NCBI GenBank assembly: GCA_040510575.1
Contig: JBEVIU010000113.1
Location: 1 to 20,551, forward strand
Direction of reading: 5' to 3'
From: DASUMF01 sp040510575
GTDB taxonomy: Bacteria > Actinomycetota > Acidimicrobiia > IMCC26256 > DASPTH01
DNA length: 20,551 nt
Both the position numbers and the translations under genes were made by a program. The notes beneath the pieces were generated by a model. That model made no database searches. It was not told the origin of the DNA and saw only the letters and a list, made by a program, of their open reading frames with translations. Shown here piece by piece: positions 13,208-20,551 of this stretch. Each line of letters begins with the position of its first letter. The first letter of the stretch is position 1.

Positions 13208-14278
13208 TTACCCGCGCGGCGCGACCGATTCGTCTGCACAAAGACCGAGGAGCAGTGGGAAACCATCGACCGCCGCGCCGGCCTTCGGGTGCACTTCGAA
13301 GTGGAGGTGCGGGCCGGTCGACACGCCCGTGGAGCCGACGTAGCCGATGACGTCGCGTGCCTTCACCAACCCCCCGGTGCCCTCGTAGCGCGAGAAGTGC
13401 GCGTAGTAGTAGGCGACGTCGTCCACGCCGTACAGCCACGCGCCGTGCCCGCCACCGGGGCTCTCGTCCTGGATCAGGAGTCCGTCGACGACCGCAACCA
13501 CAGGCGTGCCTTCGAGCGAGGGCATGTCGATTCCCTCGTGGACCGTGCCGCCGTCGCGAGGCTCGGCGAAGTCGTCGGTGAACACCACGAGGCCTTGCAC
13601 CGGGCACACGAGCGCGCCGGTGTCGACGTCGATCTGATCCGCCTTCTTCGCCAAGGCATCCTTGACCTTGTCGTACGCCGCCGCTGCGGTGGCCAACTTC
13701 GCGTCGAGCAGCTCGCGGAGCGGGACGAGCGACGCGATCGTGCGTTCCAACTCGCCGCGCTGAGAACGGAGCTGCACCTGACGGGCTTCGAGCTCGTGTG
13801 CGGTGGTCTGCAGCTCCGAGGCGAGCGACGCGTCGTGGTCGCCGATCGTCTCGGTGAAGTGTGCAGCACGCGCCGCGTCGACCACGTTGCTCGTGCTCAC
13901 GAGGGCATCCAACTTGGGAGCGGCGCTGCGAACGTAGAGCCGGGCCGCGCGCTCACGCAGCTGGCGATGGAGGTCGTCGGCTCGCGCACGCAGCGCGGGG
14001 ATCTCCGTCTCGCCTCTGGCGATCTCAGCCTCGAGCTCGGCCTTCTGGGTCTGTGCCGCCGACATCTTCCCGGCCAGGTCGGTGGCGACGCGACGGGCGT
14101 CGTCGAGTCGTTCCTGGACGAGCTCGAGCGCCGTACGCCGGGTCAGGTCGGGGTCCGCCTCTTCTGCGCCGGCGGCCGCGGCAAGGAGGAAGGAACCGGC
14201 GAGGAGACCGACGATCACAGCGACGAGTGCGGCCGTCGGCCTGTGGCGTGGTCTCGTGCTGTGCCGTCGAGTGGTCAT
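13208..14278 (-). CDS. Exported coiled-coil M23 metallopeptidase (peptidoglycan endopeptidase)
   Basis: A 356-residue cell-wall enzyme or enzyme regulator of the EnvC/NlpD/RipA-like kind. A signal peptide or anchor covers about 14-38 (ALVAVIVGLLAGSFLLAAAAGA). Long coiled-coil segments follow (about 45-115 and 155-215). The C-terminal M23 (LytM) domain (about 225-345) has the zinc ligands His247 and Asp251 (HEGID) and the HLH motif (His324, His326), plus His294 (YAHFS), so it should be catalytically competent. I chose ATG 14278 with AAGGA 4 nt upstream because the signal sequence follows; the frame extends to 14368 without signs of coding. Coiled-coil M23 proteins typically act at division or activate amidases; no division gene is adjacent. 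Confidence 0.9.
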   Translation of the reverse strand: MTTRRHSTRPRHRPTAALVAVIVGLLAGSFLLAAAAGAEEADPDLTRRTALELVQERLDDARRVATDLAGKMSAAQTQKAELEAEIARGETEIPALRARADDLHRQLRERAARLYVRSAAPKLDALVSTSNVVDAARAAHFTETIGDHDASLASELQTTAHELEARQVQLRSQRGELERTIASLVPLRELLDAKLATAAAAYDKVKDALAKKADQIDVDTGALVCPVQGLVVFTDDFAEPRDGGTVHEGIDMPSLEGTPVVAVVDGLLIQDESPGGGHGAWLYGVDDVAYYYAHFSRYEGTGGLVKARDVIGYVGSTGVSTGPHLHFEVHPKAGAAVDGFPLLLGLCADESVAPRG

Positions 14279-14401
14279 TCCGTCCTTTGCGGGGGCGCAC
14301 CCCGGACACCCATCGGCGTTGTCGACCGATGGCGACGATGTCTTGACCCGCGCCGGGTCGCGCCGCACTCAACACACAACGTCTGCAGTGAGGCTCCGTC
14401 A

Positions 14402-14407
14402 TAGACT
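14402..14407 (+). promoter_or_regulatory. Candidate -10 (TAGACT) for a leaderless transcript
   Basis: TAGACT ends 6 nt before the ATG of the coiled-coil gene, and that gene has no ribosome site. This fits leaderless transcription starting at the ATG. The -35 region is not recognisable. Confidence 0.45.
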
Positions 14408-14413
14408 TCGGCC

Positions 14414-14713
14414 ATGTCGCAGTCGATCCTCGAGCGCCGGCTCGTTGACGTGAGCGAGCGTTTGAAGCGCATGCGCGCCGAGCTCGACATCACCGACGAG
14501 CAGCTCAGCGTGCTCGAGCAGGAAGCCGAAGACGTTCGCCTCCGTGCACTGGTGGCGGAGACCCCGCTCGCCGACGTCGAAGCGCGCGACGCCCGCCGTC
14601 ATGCCGATGCACTCGCCGGCCACCGCGACTCGATCCGCGCGACCGTGCGCGAGCTCGAGCAGGAACAGGACCGGCTGCTCGACCGCATCTCCGCCGGGCT
14701 GTCGGCCAGCTAG
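14414..14713 (+). CDS. Small coiled-coil protein of unknown function
   Basis: A 99-residue charged, mostly helical protein. Heptad-like stretches cover about 5-45 (ERRLVDVSERLKRMRAELD and following) and 60-95 (RELEQEQDRLLDRIS), separated by a short loop, suggesting an antiparallel hairpin or dimer. It has no signal peptide, membrane helix or cysteine. I do not recognise the family. The ATG at 14414 lacks a ribosome site but sits 6 nt after TAGACT. It precedes pdtaR by 29 nt on the same strand and is probably co-transcribed with it; whether the two proteins work together is unknown. Confidence 0.75.
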   Translation: MSQSILERRLVDVSERLKRMRAELDITDEQLSVLEQEAEDVRLRALVAETPLADVEARDARRHADALAGHRDSIRATVRELEQEQDRLLDRISAGLSAS

Positions 14714-14742
14714 GCGGAGCGGTTCCGGTGTCGGAGACCACC

Positions 14743-15324
14743 ATGAGCGCCCCGACGCGAGTCGTCATCGCCGAAGACGAGGCGATCATCCGCCTCGACC
14801 TCAAGGAGCTCCTCGAGGAAGAGGGCTACGCAGTCGTCGGCGAGACAGGACGGGGCGACGAAGCCATCGAGCTCGTGCGCCAGCTGGATCCCGACCTCGT
14901 GATCCTCGACATCAAGATGCCGGGGCTCGACGGGCTCTCGGCCGCTCGCCACGTGGCGGGGGAGCGGATGGCCGCGGTGCTCATCCTCACTGCCTTCTCC
15001 CAGCGTGAGCTGGTCGAGCAGGCACGCGACGCCGGCGCCCTTGCGTACTTGGTGAAGCCGTTCCAGAAGAGCGACCTGATCCCGGCGATCGAGATCGCGC
15101 TCGGACGGTTCGCCGAGATGGCCGCACTCGAGCAGGAGGTCGGTGATCTCCAGGAGCGGCTCGAGGCGCGCAAAGTGGTCGACCGGGCCAAGGGTCGACT
15201 GATGGACGGCACCGGCATGTCGGAACAGGACGCGTGGCGGTTCCTCCAACAGCAGGCGATGGCGAACCGGCTGAAGATCTCCGACATCGCGCGACGCGTG
15301 GTCGACGGCGAGCTCACGCCCTGA
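14743..15324 (+). CDS. pdtaR: ANTAR-domain response regulator, PdtaR-like
   Basis: Transcription antitermination regulator that binds RNA when phosphorylated. The receiver domain (about 5-120) has the acidic pair Glu11/Asp12, phospho-acceptor Asp56 (VILDIKMPGLDG), Thr83 (LTAF) and Lys105 (YLVKPF). An ANTAR RNA-binding domain (about 130-188) follows, with the ERLEARKVVDRAKG segment and GMSEQDAWRFLQQQAM. The order and wording match Mycobacterium Rv1626 closely, including SQRELVEQARDAGALAYLVKPF-like text. Its histidine kinase partner PdtaS is not in the window. ATG 14743 has GGAG 6 nt upstream; GTG 14728, also with GGAG at 8 nt, is an in-frame alternative adding five residues. Targets would be transcripts with paired-hexaloop ANTAR sites. 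Confidence 0.93.
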   Translation: MSAPTRVVIAEDEAIIRLDLKELLEEEGYAVVGETGRGDEAIELVRQLDPDLVILDIKMPGLDGLSAARHVAGERMAAVLILTAFSQRELVEQARDAGALAYLVKPFQKSDLIPAIEIALGRFAEMAALEQEVGDLQERLEARKVVDRAKGRLMDGTGMSEQDAWRFLQQQAMANRLKISDIARRVVDGELTP

Positions 15325-15431
15325 TATCTCGGTCGCTCCCTCGCTGACCTGGGGTCGCACGAGCGCATTCGCTTGCTCCCGCGCTCCTACGCTCGTCCCT
15401 CGCTTCGGAGCTCCATTCCGTGTTCAGGTCG
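15325..15431. other. pdtaR-polA intergenic region with CT-rich repeats
   Basis: This spacer is rich in short related words: TCGCTCCCTCGCT, CGCTCGTCCCTCGCTTCGG. A weak stem pairs GCTCC (15383-15387) with GGAGC (15407-15411), and AGCG-CATT-CGCT forms a 4-bp stem at 15362-15373. It may hold the pdtaR terminator or a degraded interspersed repeat; neither is convincing from one copy. Confidence 0.3.
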
Positions 15432-15437
15432 TACGAT
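15432..15437 (+). promoter_or_regulatory. Candidate -10 (TACGAT) for leaderless polA
   Basis: TACGAT ends exactly 6 nt before the polA ATG at 15444. GAGG directly abuts the ATG and is too close to serve as a ribosome site, which favours a leaderless transcript. The -35 is unclear. Confidence 0.45.
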
Positions 15438-15443
15438 CCGAGG

Positions 15444-18107
15444 ATGGCGCAGGCGGGCGAGTCCAAGCTGTTGTTGATCGACGGGCTGTCGCTCGCGTTC
15501 CGAGCGTTCTACGCGCTGCCCTCCGACCTGTCGACGCCGAACGGCACCATCACGAACGCGGTGTACGGCTTCACCTCGATGCTCGTGAAGGTGCTCGCCG
15601 ACGAGCAGCCCACCGAGATCGCCGTCGTGTTCGACGCGCCGGGCCGCACCTTCCGCGACGATCTCGACCCCAACTACAAGGGCACGCGCAAGGAGACGCC
15701 CGACATCTTCGTGCCGCAGCTCCCGCTGATCCACGAAGTCGTCGACACGCTCATGATCCCGACCCTGGAGGTCGAGGGCGTCGAGGCCGACGACGTGATC
15801 GGCACGCTTGCCACGCGGGCGGCCGACGCGGGAATCGACGTGATCGTGGTCACCGGCGACCGTGACGCCTACCAACTCGTGCGCGATCCGCACCTCAAGG
15901 TGCTCTACAACCGCCGCGGAGTGTCCGACTACGTGTTGTACGACGAAGCAGGCATCTTCGAGCGCACCGGCGTGACGCCGCAGCAGTACCCGGAGTACGC
16001 CGCGCTGCGCGGTGACCCGAGCGACAACCTGCCGGGAGTGCCCGGCGTCGGGGAGAAGACGGCGGCGAAGTTGGTGTCGACGTACGGGTCGCTGGAGGGG
16101 ATCTTCGAGCACCTCGACGAACTCCCGCCGAAGCAGCGCCAGAACCTCGGAGAGTCGCGGGAGCGGGTGTTCCTGAACCGTGAGATGTCTGTGCTTCGCT
16201 GCGACGTGCCGCTCGACGTCAGCCCCGGCGAACTGCAGCAGGGCGCATGGGACCGCGAGGCAGTGCGCGTGCTGTTCGACCAGCTCGCGTTCCGCACACT
16301 GCTCCCGCGCCTGCTCGACGCGGTGGGGGAGAGCTCAGCCGAAGCGGACGGCGGTGCGACGCTCGACGTCGAGGTCGAATCGCTGCGCGACGCCGCGGCG
16401 GCCTGCGCCCTGTTCGTCGAGATCGGCGCACGCGGGTTGCCGTACGCGCTCGAGCCGGTGTGGGACGGCCTGCCGATCGTGAGCCCGTTGCGTTCGTTGG
16501 CGGTCGCGGGTGCCGATCGGGTCGTGCACCTCGACGGTGCGCTGCTGACGGAACCGTCGGTTCGCGACGCGATCGCCGCGCTGGTCGGGACCGGTGGACC
16601 GCCGCTCGTTGCGCATCGCGCCAAGGAGCTCATGCACGGGCTCGCGCTCGACGTGCGTACCCTCGCCGACGACACCGCGCTGATGGCGTACCTGCTCGAT
16701 CCAGCTGAGGGGAAGTACCTGCTCGACGATCTCGCGTTGCGGTTCCTCTCGCTCGAGGTGACGTCGCCCGATGTCGAGCCCGGCACCCTCGACTTCGACG
16801 GCCAAGCCGAGGTCGACCATGCCGGTCGTCGTGCTGCGGTCGTGTTGCAGCTGGCCGGCGCGTTGCGCGAAGCGCTCGAGGCGCGCGAGCTCACGGATCT
16901 CTACGAGCGGTTCGAGCTCCCACTCGTTCGCGTGCTCGCGCGCATGGAGACGGCAGGCATCAAGATCGACCGCGAGTTCCTCGAGGGCCTGCGCGCCGAT
17001 CTCTCGAAGCAGTGCGACGAGTACGTGCGGCGCATCCATGCGTTGGCGGGTGAGGAGTTCAACGTGAACTCCACTCCGCAACTGCGGGTGATCCTGTTCG
17101 AGAAGCTCGGGCTCGTCCCGGTGAAGAAGACGAAGACCGGCCCGTCGACCGACGCTGACTCGCTCCAGAAGTTGGCCGAGGAGCACCCGATCGTCGAGGA
17201 GCTGCTGCGATACCGCGAGGTCGAGAAGCTGCGCAGCACTTACGCCGACGCGTTGCCACCCTTGATCCGCGCCGACGGTCGCGTGCACGCGACGTTCAAG
17301 CAGATCGACACCACCACTGGTCGCATCTCGAGCGAGGCCCCGAACCTGCAGAACGTGCCGGTGCGAACCACCGACGGCCGCGAGATGCGGCGTGCGTTCA
17401 TCGCGGAGGACGGCTGGGGCCTGCTGACCGCCGACTACTCCCAGATCGAGCTACGCGTCCTCGCCCACCTTGCGGAGGACCCGGGGCTGATCGACGCGTT
17501 CGAGCGGGGCGCCGATGTTCACACGACCACGGCGTCCGCGGTGTTCCACGTCCCCGAGGAAGAGGTCGACGACGCGCAACGCCGCTTCGCCAAGGTCGTG
17601 AACTACGGCCTCGCGTACGGCATGGAGGCATACGGACTCGGCCAGCGCCTCGACATCCCCACGGGTGAGGCGGCGCAGATCCTCGAGGCGTACTTCGACG
17701 GTTTCCCGAACGTGAGGGACTTCATGCAGCGCACGGTGCAGGAAGCGAAGGAGCGCGGCTACACCACCACCATCTTCGGCCGTCGGCGTCAGATCACCGA
17801 ATTGGCCTCGGACAACTTCCGCATCCGCCAGATGGGGGAGCGCATGGCGCAGAACGCGCCCGTGCAAGGTTCCGCCGCCGACGTGTTCAAGCTGGCGATG
17901 ATCGATCTCGACGCCGCCCTCGACGCCGCCGACTCCGAGGCTCGCATGTTGCTCACGGTGCACGACGAGCTCGTGCTCGAGGTGCCGGTCGACGCGCGCG
18001 ACGCCACGGAGGCGATCGTGCGCGAGGTCATGGAGCACGTCACCGAACTGCGGGTGCCGCTCACCGTCGACGTCGGCTTCGGTCCCAACTGGGCGATGGC
18101 CAAGTAG
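15444..18107 (+). CDS. polA: DNA polymerase I
   Basis: Repair and Okazaki-fragment polymerase of 887 residues. The N-terminal 5'-3' exonuclease (about 1-300) keeps its acidic and helical motifs (VFDAPGRTFRDDLDPNYKGTR, VEADDVIGTLA, VTGDRDAYQLV, GDPSDNLPGVPGVGEKTA). The central 3'-5' exonuclease-like domain (about 310-490) has lost the catalytic DxE (here LFVEIG), so proofreading is probably absent, as in mycobacterial and Thermus enzymes. The polymerase domain has motif A with Asp664 (DYSQIELR), motif B with Lys717 and Tyr721 (AKVVNYGLAYG) and motif C with Asp841 (VHDELVLEV). ATG 15444 is preferred over GTG 15420 because the family N-terminus (SKLLLIDGLSLAFRAFYAL) begins shortly after it. The methyltransferase gene follows 5 nt later. 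Confidence 0.97.
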   Translation: MAQAGESKLLLIDGLSLAFRAFYALPSDLSTPNGTITNAVYGFTSMLVKVLADEQPTEIAVVFDAPGRTFRDDLDPNYKGTRKETPDIFVPQLPLIHEVVDTLMIPTLEVEGVEADDVIGTLATRAADAGIDVIVVTGDRDAYQLVRDPHLKVLYNRRGVSDYVLYDEAGIFERTGVTPQQYPEYAALRGDPSDNLPGVPGVGEKTAAKLVSTYGSLEGIFEHLDELPPKQRQNLGESRERVFLNREMSVLRCDVPLDVSPGELQQGAWDREAVRVLFDQLAFRTLLPRLLDAVGESSAEADGGATLDVEVESLRDAAAACALFVEIGARGLPYALEPVWDGLPIVSPLRSLAVAGADRVVHLDGALLTEPSVRDAIAALVGTGGPPLVAHRAKELMHGLALDVRTLADDTALMAYLLDPAEGKYLLDDLALRFLSLEVTSPDVEPGTLDFDGQAEVDHAGRRAAVVLQLAGALREALEARELTDLYERFELPLVRVLARMETAGIKIDREFLEGLRADLSKQCDEYVRRIHALAGEEFNVNSTPQLRVILFEKLGLVPVKKTKTGPSTDADSLQKLAEEHPIVEELLRYREVEKLRSTYADALPPLIRADGRVHATFKQIDTTTGRISSEAPNLQNVPVRTTDGREMRRAFIAEDGWGLLTADYSQIELRVLAHLAEDPGLIDAFERGADVHTTTASAVFHVPEEEVDDAQRRFAKVVNYGLAYGMEAYGLGQRLDIPTGEAAQILEAYFDGFPNVRDFMQRTVQEAKERGYTTTIFGRRRQITELASDNFRIRQMGERMAQNAPVQGSAADVFKLAMIDLDAALDAADSEARMLLTVHDELVLEVPVDARDATEAIVREVMEHVTELRVPLTVDVGFGPNWAMAK

Positions 18108-18112
18108 CCGCG

Positions 18113-18886
18113 GTGGGCGAGCCGAGCCGGGGGGGTGGGCCGAGCGAAGGCGCGTGGTTCGACGAGATCGCGACGTTCCTGGGGACGGCGTACCTGCGCA
18201 ATGCCTTCACCATGGGCACGAGCCAGGAGGTCGACTTCCTGGTCGAGACGTTGGCGCTCGAGCCGGGCATGCGGGTCCTCGACGTGGGCTGCGGGCCCGG
18301 ACGCCACTCGCTCGCGCTGAGCCGGCTCGGCATCGACGTGGTGGGCGTCGACCACTCCTCGGCCTTCGTCGAGCTCGCACGCGGCGCGGCTGCCGAGGAA
18401 GGGCTCGACGTGCGCTTCGAGCAGCTCGACGTCCGGGAGCTCGCGTTCGACGGCGAGTTCGATGCCGTCCTGTGCCTGTGCCAGGGCGGCTTCGGGCTCC
18501 TGGGCGGTCGCGACGAGCCCGACGTGTTCGCCCGCATCGCGAATGCGATACGACCAGGCGGTCGCCTCGCCCTCACGGCGTTCTCGGCTGCCTTCGCGAT
18601 CCGCTTCCTCGAGGACAACGAGTCGTTCGACCCTGCCACGGGCGTGTTGCACGAGCGGGCGACGGTGCGAGGGCCGGCCGGCGACGAGCGCGAGTTCGAC
18701 CTCTGGACCACGTGCTTCACCGGACGTGAGCTCGAGTTGCTCGCACGCGCAGCAGGGCTGCGGGTGGATCTTCTCGCCGGCGTCGAGCCCGGGCACTATG
18801 GCACCGAGGCGCCCACGGTGGAGCATCACGAGCTGCTGCTCCTCGCGACGCGGCCTCACTTTCCGGATCGCGGGCAAACGCTGTAA
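18113..18886 (+). CDS. Class I SAM-dependent methyltransferase, substrate unknown
   Basis: A 257-residue Rossmann-fold methyltransferase. The SAM-binding motif I is VLDVGCGPGRHS (about 55-66), the acidic residue ending strand 2 is Asp80 (VVGVDHSS), motif II/III is EQLDVRELAF...DAVLCL, and a post-motif IRPGGRLALTAFS follows. The C-terminal half is beta-rich and does not reveal the substrate. Start is GTG at 18113, 5 nt after the polA stop, with no clear ribosome site, so translation is probably coupled to polA. Its TAA is contained in a TAACCT word that could belong to an rpsA promoter. No neighbour points to a specific substrate. Confidence 0.85.
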   Translation: MGEPSRGGGPSEGAWFDEIATFLGTAYLRNAFTMGTSQEVDFLVETLALEPGMRVLDVGCGPGRHSLALSRLGIDVVGVDHSSAFVELARGAAAEEGLDVRFEQLDVRELAFDGEFDAVLCLCQGGFGLLGGRDEPDVFARIANAIRPGGRLALTAFSAAFAIRFLEDNESFDPATGVLHERATVRGPAGDEREFDLWTTCFTGRELELLARAAGLRVDLLAGVEPGHYGTEAPTVEHHELLLLATRPHFPDRGQTL

Positions 18887-19016
18887 CCTGGCCGGTTGGG
18901 CCTCGTTCCGGGGCCCGCCTGTCGCGTCTCACACCTCGAACCGGCTCGACCGGTCGGCGTTCGGGAGCGCAGGTCCGACCCTCACTCTCACCCAGTCCGA
19001 TTCCAGGAGCGATGTT
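18887..19016 (+). promoter_or_regulatory. rpsA leader and promoter region
   Basis: 130 nt before rpsA. TAACCT at 18884-18889, overlapping the preceding stop codon, is a possible -10. A GC-rich hairpin GGGCC (18898-18902) / GGCCC (18912-18916) with a 9-nt loop follows near the expected 5' end. The leader ends in a CT-rich single-stranded-looking stretch and then AGGAG. Structured leaders are known for autoregulated rpsA in other bacteria; here regulation is only inferred. Confidence 0.4.
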
Positions 19017-20551
19017 TTGTCCGAGCAAGACGTGACGGAGGCGATCAGCGCCGACGTCCCCGAGGACGGCGGGGTGCAGGCGGCAACGCCGACCCCGGAA
19101 GTAACAGCACCCAGCGAGAACGACACGCCGGCCACCGAGCCCGAGGCCGCAGCTGCGACCAACGGCCAGAGCGAGGCCGAGGCCGAGGCCGAAGCCGACG
19201 CCGACCGCAAGCTCAACGGGGTCGTGGTGTTCGACGACCTCGGCGGGCTCTCGTTCGCCGACGCGGTCGACGCCACCATCGTCGAGTTCGACGACGGTGA
19301 CATCGTCACCGGGCGGGTCGTGAAGATCGACACCGACGAGGTGCTGCTCGACATCGGCTTCAAGTCCGAGGGCGTGATCCCGTCGCGGGAGCTCTCGATC
19401 CGCAACGACGTCGACCCGCACGAGATCGTGTCGCTCGACGACGAGCTCGAAGCCCTCGTCCTCCAGAAAGAGGACAAGGACGGTCGTCTCATTCTCTCCA
19501 AGAAGCGCGCGCAGTACGAGCGCGCCTGGGGTGCGATCGAGGAGATCAAGGAGAAGGAAGGCATCGTCAAGGGGCCGGTCATCGAGGTGGTCAAGGGTGG
19601 CCTGATCCTCGACATCGGTCTGCGTGGTTTCCTTCCCGCGTCGCTCGTCGATCTCCGTCGGGTGCGCGACCTCCAGCCCTACGTGGGTCGCGACCTCGAG
19701 TGCAAGATCATCGAGCTCGACAAGAACCGCAACAACGTGGTGCTCTCCCGTCGTGCGTACCTCGAGGAGACCCAGCGCGAGCAGCGTGACGAGTTCCTCA
19801 CGAACCTGAAGCCGGGCGAGATCCGCGAGGGTGTCGTGTCTTCGGTGGTCAACTTCGGCGCCTTCGTCGACCTCGGCGGGATGGACGGTCTCGTCCACGT
19901 GTCCGAGCTGTCGTGGAAGCACGTCGACCACCCGAGCTCCGTCGTGCAGGTGGGCGACGAGGTCACCGTGCAGGTGCTCGACGTCGACCTCTCGCGCGAG
20001 CGCATCTCGCTCTCGCTCAAGGCCACACAGCAGGACCCGTGGCAGGAGTTCGCGGGCAGCCACGAAGTGGGTGAGCTGGTCTACGGCCGGGTCACGAAGC
20101 TGGTGCCGTTCGGTTCCTTCGTGCAGGTCGGCGAAGGCATCGAAGGACTGGTGCACATCTCCGAGATGGCGGTGCACCACGTCGAGGCACCCGAGCAGGT
20201 CGTCACCCCCGGCGAGGAGCTGTGGGTGAAGATCATCGACATCGACCTCGACCGTCGGCGGATCTCGCTGTCGATCAAGCAGGCGGCCGAGGGTGGCGTC
20301 GTGTCCGCGGAGTACCAGGAGCACTTCGGCGAGCACGCCTACGACGAGGCCGGCAACTACATCGGCCCGGCCTACGAGGAGGGCGCCGAACCGGGCGCCG
20401 AGGCTCCCGACGCGCCGGCCGCCGACGATGGTGGCGCCGAAGCACCTGCCGCCGAAGCGCCTGCTGCCGAGGCATCCGACATACCGGTAGCCGAGGCGCC
20501 TCCGGCCGACGGTGGCGCTGCCGCGGAGCCCGACACGGGCACCGACGAGGC
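19017..20551 (+). CDS. rpsA: 30S ribosomal protein S1 (truncated by window edge)
   Basis: Binds mRNA on the small ribosomal subunit. The 511 codons visible encode an acidic Glu/Ala-rich N-terminal extension (about 1-80), four S1 OB-fold repeats (about 85-165, 176-255, 263-345, 350-423; for example VVSSVVNFGAFVDLGGMDGL and VTKLVPFGSFVQVGEGIEGL), then HFGEHAYDEAGNYIGPAYEEG, which matches the actinobacterial C-terminal AHYDEQGNYI-type motif. A low-complexity Ala/Pro/Glu/Asp tail runs off the window end with no stop. The start is TTG 19017: AGGAG lies 7 nt upstream, and the nearby ATG 19012 is out of frame and stops after seven codons. Four repeats plus tail is the usual high-GC Gram-positive architecture. 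The long acidic N-terminus is longer than in mycobacteria. Confidence 0.95.
   Translation, partial: MSEQDVTEAISADVPEDGGVQAATPTPEVTAPSENDTPATEPEAAAATNGQSEAEAEAEADADRKLNGVVVFDDLGGLSFADAVDATIVEFDDGDIVTGRVVKIDTDEVLLDIGFKSEGVIPSRELSIRNDVDPHEIVSLDDELEALVLQKEDKDGRLILSKKRAQYERAWGAIEEIKEKEGIVKGPVIEVVKGGLILDIGLRGFLPASLVDLRRVRDLQPYVGRDLECKIIELDKNRNNVVLSRRAYLEETQREQRDEFLTNLKPGEIREGVVSSVVNFGAFVDLGGMDGLVHVSELSWKHVDHPSSVVQVGDEVTVQVLDVDLSRERISLSLKATQQDPWQEFAGSHEVGELVYGRVTKLVPFGSFVQVGEGIEGLVHISEMAVHHVEAPEQVVTPGEELWVKIIDIDLDRRRISLSIKQAAEGGVVSAEYQEHFGEHAYDEAGNYIGPAYEEGAEPGAEAPDAPAADDGGAEAPAAEAPAAEASDIPVAEAPPADGGAAAEPDTGTDE
19173..19202 (+). repeat. Hexanucleotide tandem repeat inside rpsA
   Basis: Three exact GAGGCC units are followed by the variants GAAGCC and GACGCC. 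They encode an alternating Glu/Asp-Ala run in the N-terminal extension. The unit is a multiple of three, so copy-number changes would not shift the frame. Confidence 0.7.
20386..20551 (+). repeat. Low-complexity Ala/Pro/Glu coding repeat in the rpsA tail
   Basis: Degenerate units of the form GCCGAAGC(A/G)CCTGC encode repeated AEAPA-type words (EAPAAEAPAAEA and similar) after the last S1 domain. The stretch is acidic, likely disordered, and continues past the window edge. Confidence 0.6.

Noticed and set aside
12127..13350. Plus-strand frame of 407 codons
   Set aside because: It runs through the opposite-strand membrane protein, the tRNA and the end of the M23 gene, and its product resembles no protein.
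15753..17000. Loss of 3'-5' exonuclease residues in PolA
   Set aside because: Degenerate proofreading domains are normal in actinobacterial and Thermus PolA, so this is expected rather than novel.
18717..20336. Minus-strand frame of 539 codons opposite rpsA
   Set aside because: It is a shadow of the S1 coding sequence; the plus strand has four clear S1 repeats.
1..20551. Mobile elements, CRISPR arrays, prophage, defence genes
   Set aside because: No transposase, integrase, direct-repeat array, att site or phage gene was found; composition appears uniform across the window.

Overview
The window is high-GC DNA from a free-living actinomycete-type bacterium. InhA- and AccD6-like proteins, a PdtaR-type ANTAR regulator, an LAxTG cell-wall sorting signal, an S1 protein with an actinobacterial C-terminal motif, frequent GTG/TTG starts and several probable leaderless genes all point to Actinomycetota. 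Relying on a complete discrete FAS-II set with FabZ rather than a mycobacterial HadABC arrangement makes a deep lineage such as Acidimicrobiia my best guess; this is inference, not proof. No phage, IS, CRISPR or plasmid features were seen.

Region 1 (64-7514) is a fatty-acid synthesis locus. Eight tightly packed minus-strand genes read fabD, a biotinyl-fold protein with no lysine, fabH, fabG, acpP, fabF, accD6, fabI, with GTGA and ATGA start/stop overlaps. fabZ diverges from fabD. The shared promoter region holds two tandem TTAC-n-G-nn-C-n-GTAA palindromes 20 bp apart, a strong candidate TetR-type double operator. Together the genes cover malonyl loading, condensation, both reductions and dehydration, and a carboxyltransferase that would help supply malonyl-CoA.

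Region 2 (7563-12078) starts with a small membrane protein, then a plus-strand four-gene run: a CHASE2 class III adenylate cyclase, an exported FecR-domain protein, a surface protein ending in LAFTG plus membrane anchor, and a stand-alone cyclic-nucleotide-binding domain. The run contains a sensor-cyclase, two extracytoplasmic proteins and a candidate cAMP receptor, so it looks like a compact envelope-to-cAMP signalling unit. It is the best candidate in the window for an undescribed system.

Region 3 (12193-14278) holds a two-helix membrane protein, two possible tiny genes, a tRNA-Leu(CAA), and an exported coiled-coil M23 endopeptidase just upstream of the tRNA. Region 4 (14414-20551) is core housekeeping on the plus strand: a small coiled-coil protein, pdtaR, polA, a SAM methyltransferase, and rpsA, which runs off the right edge.
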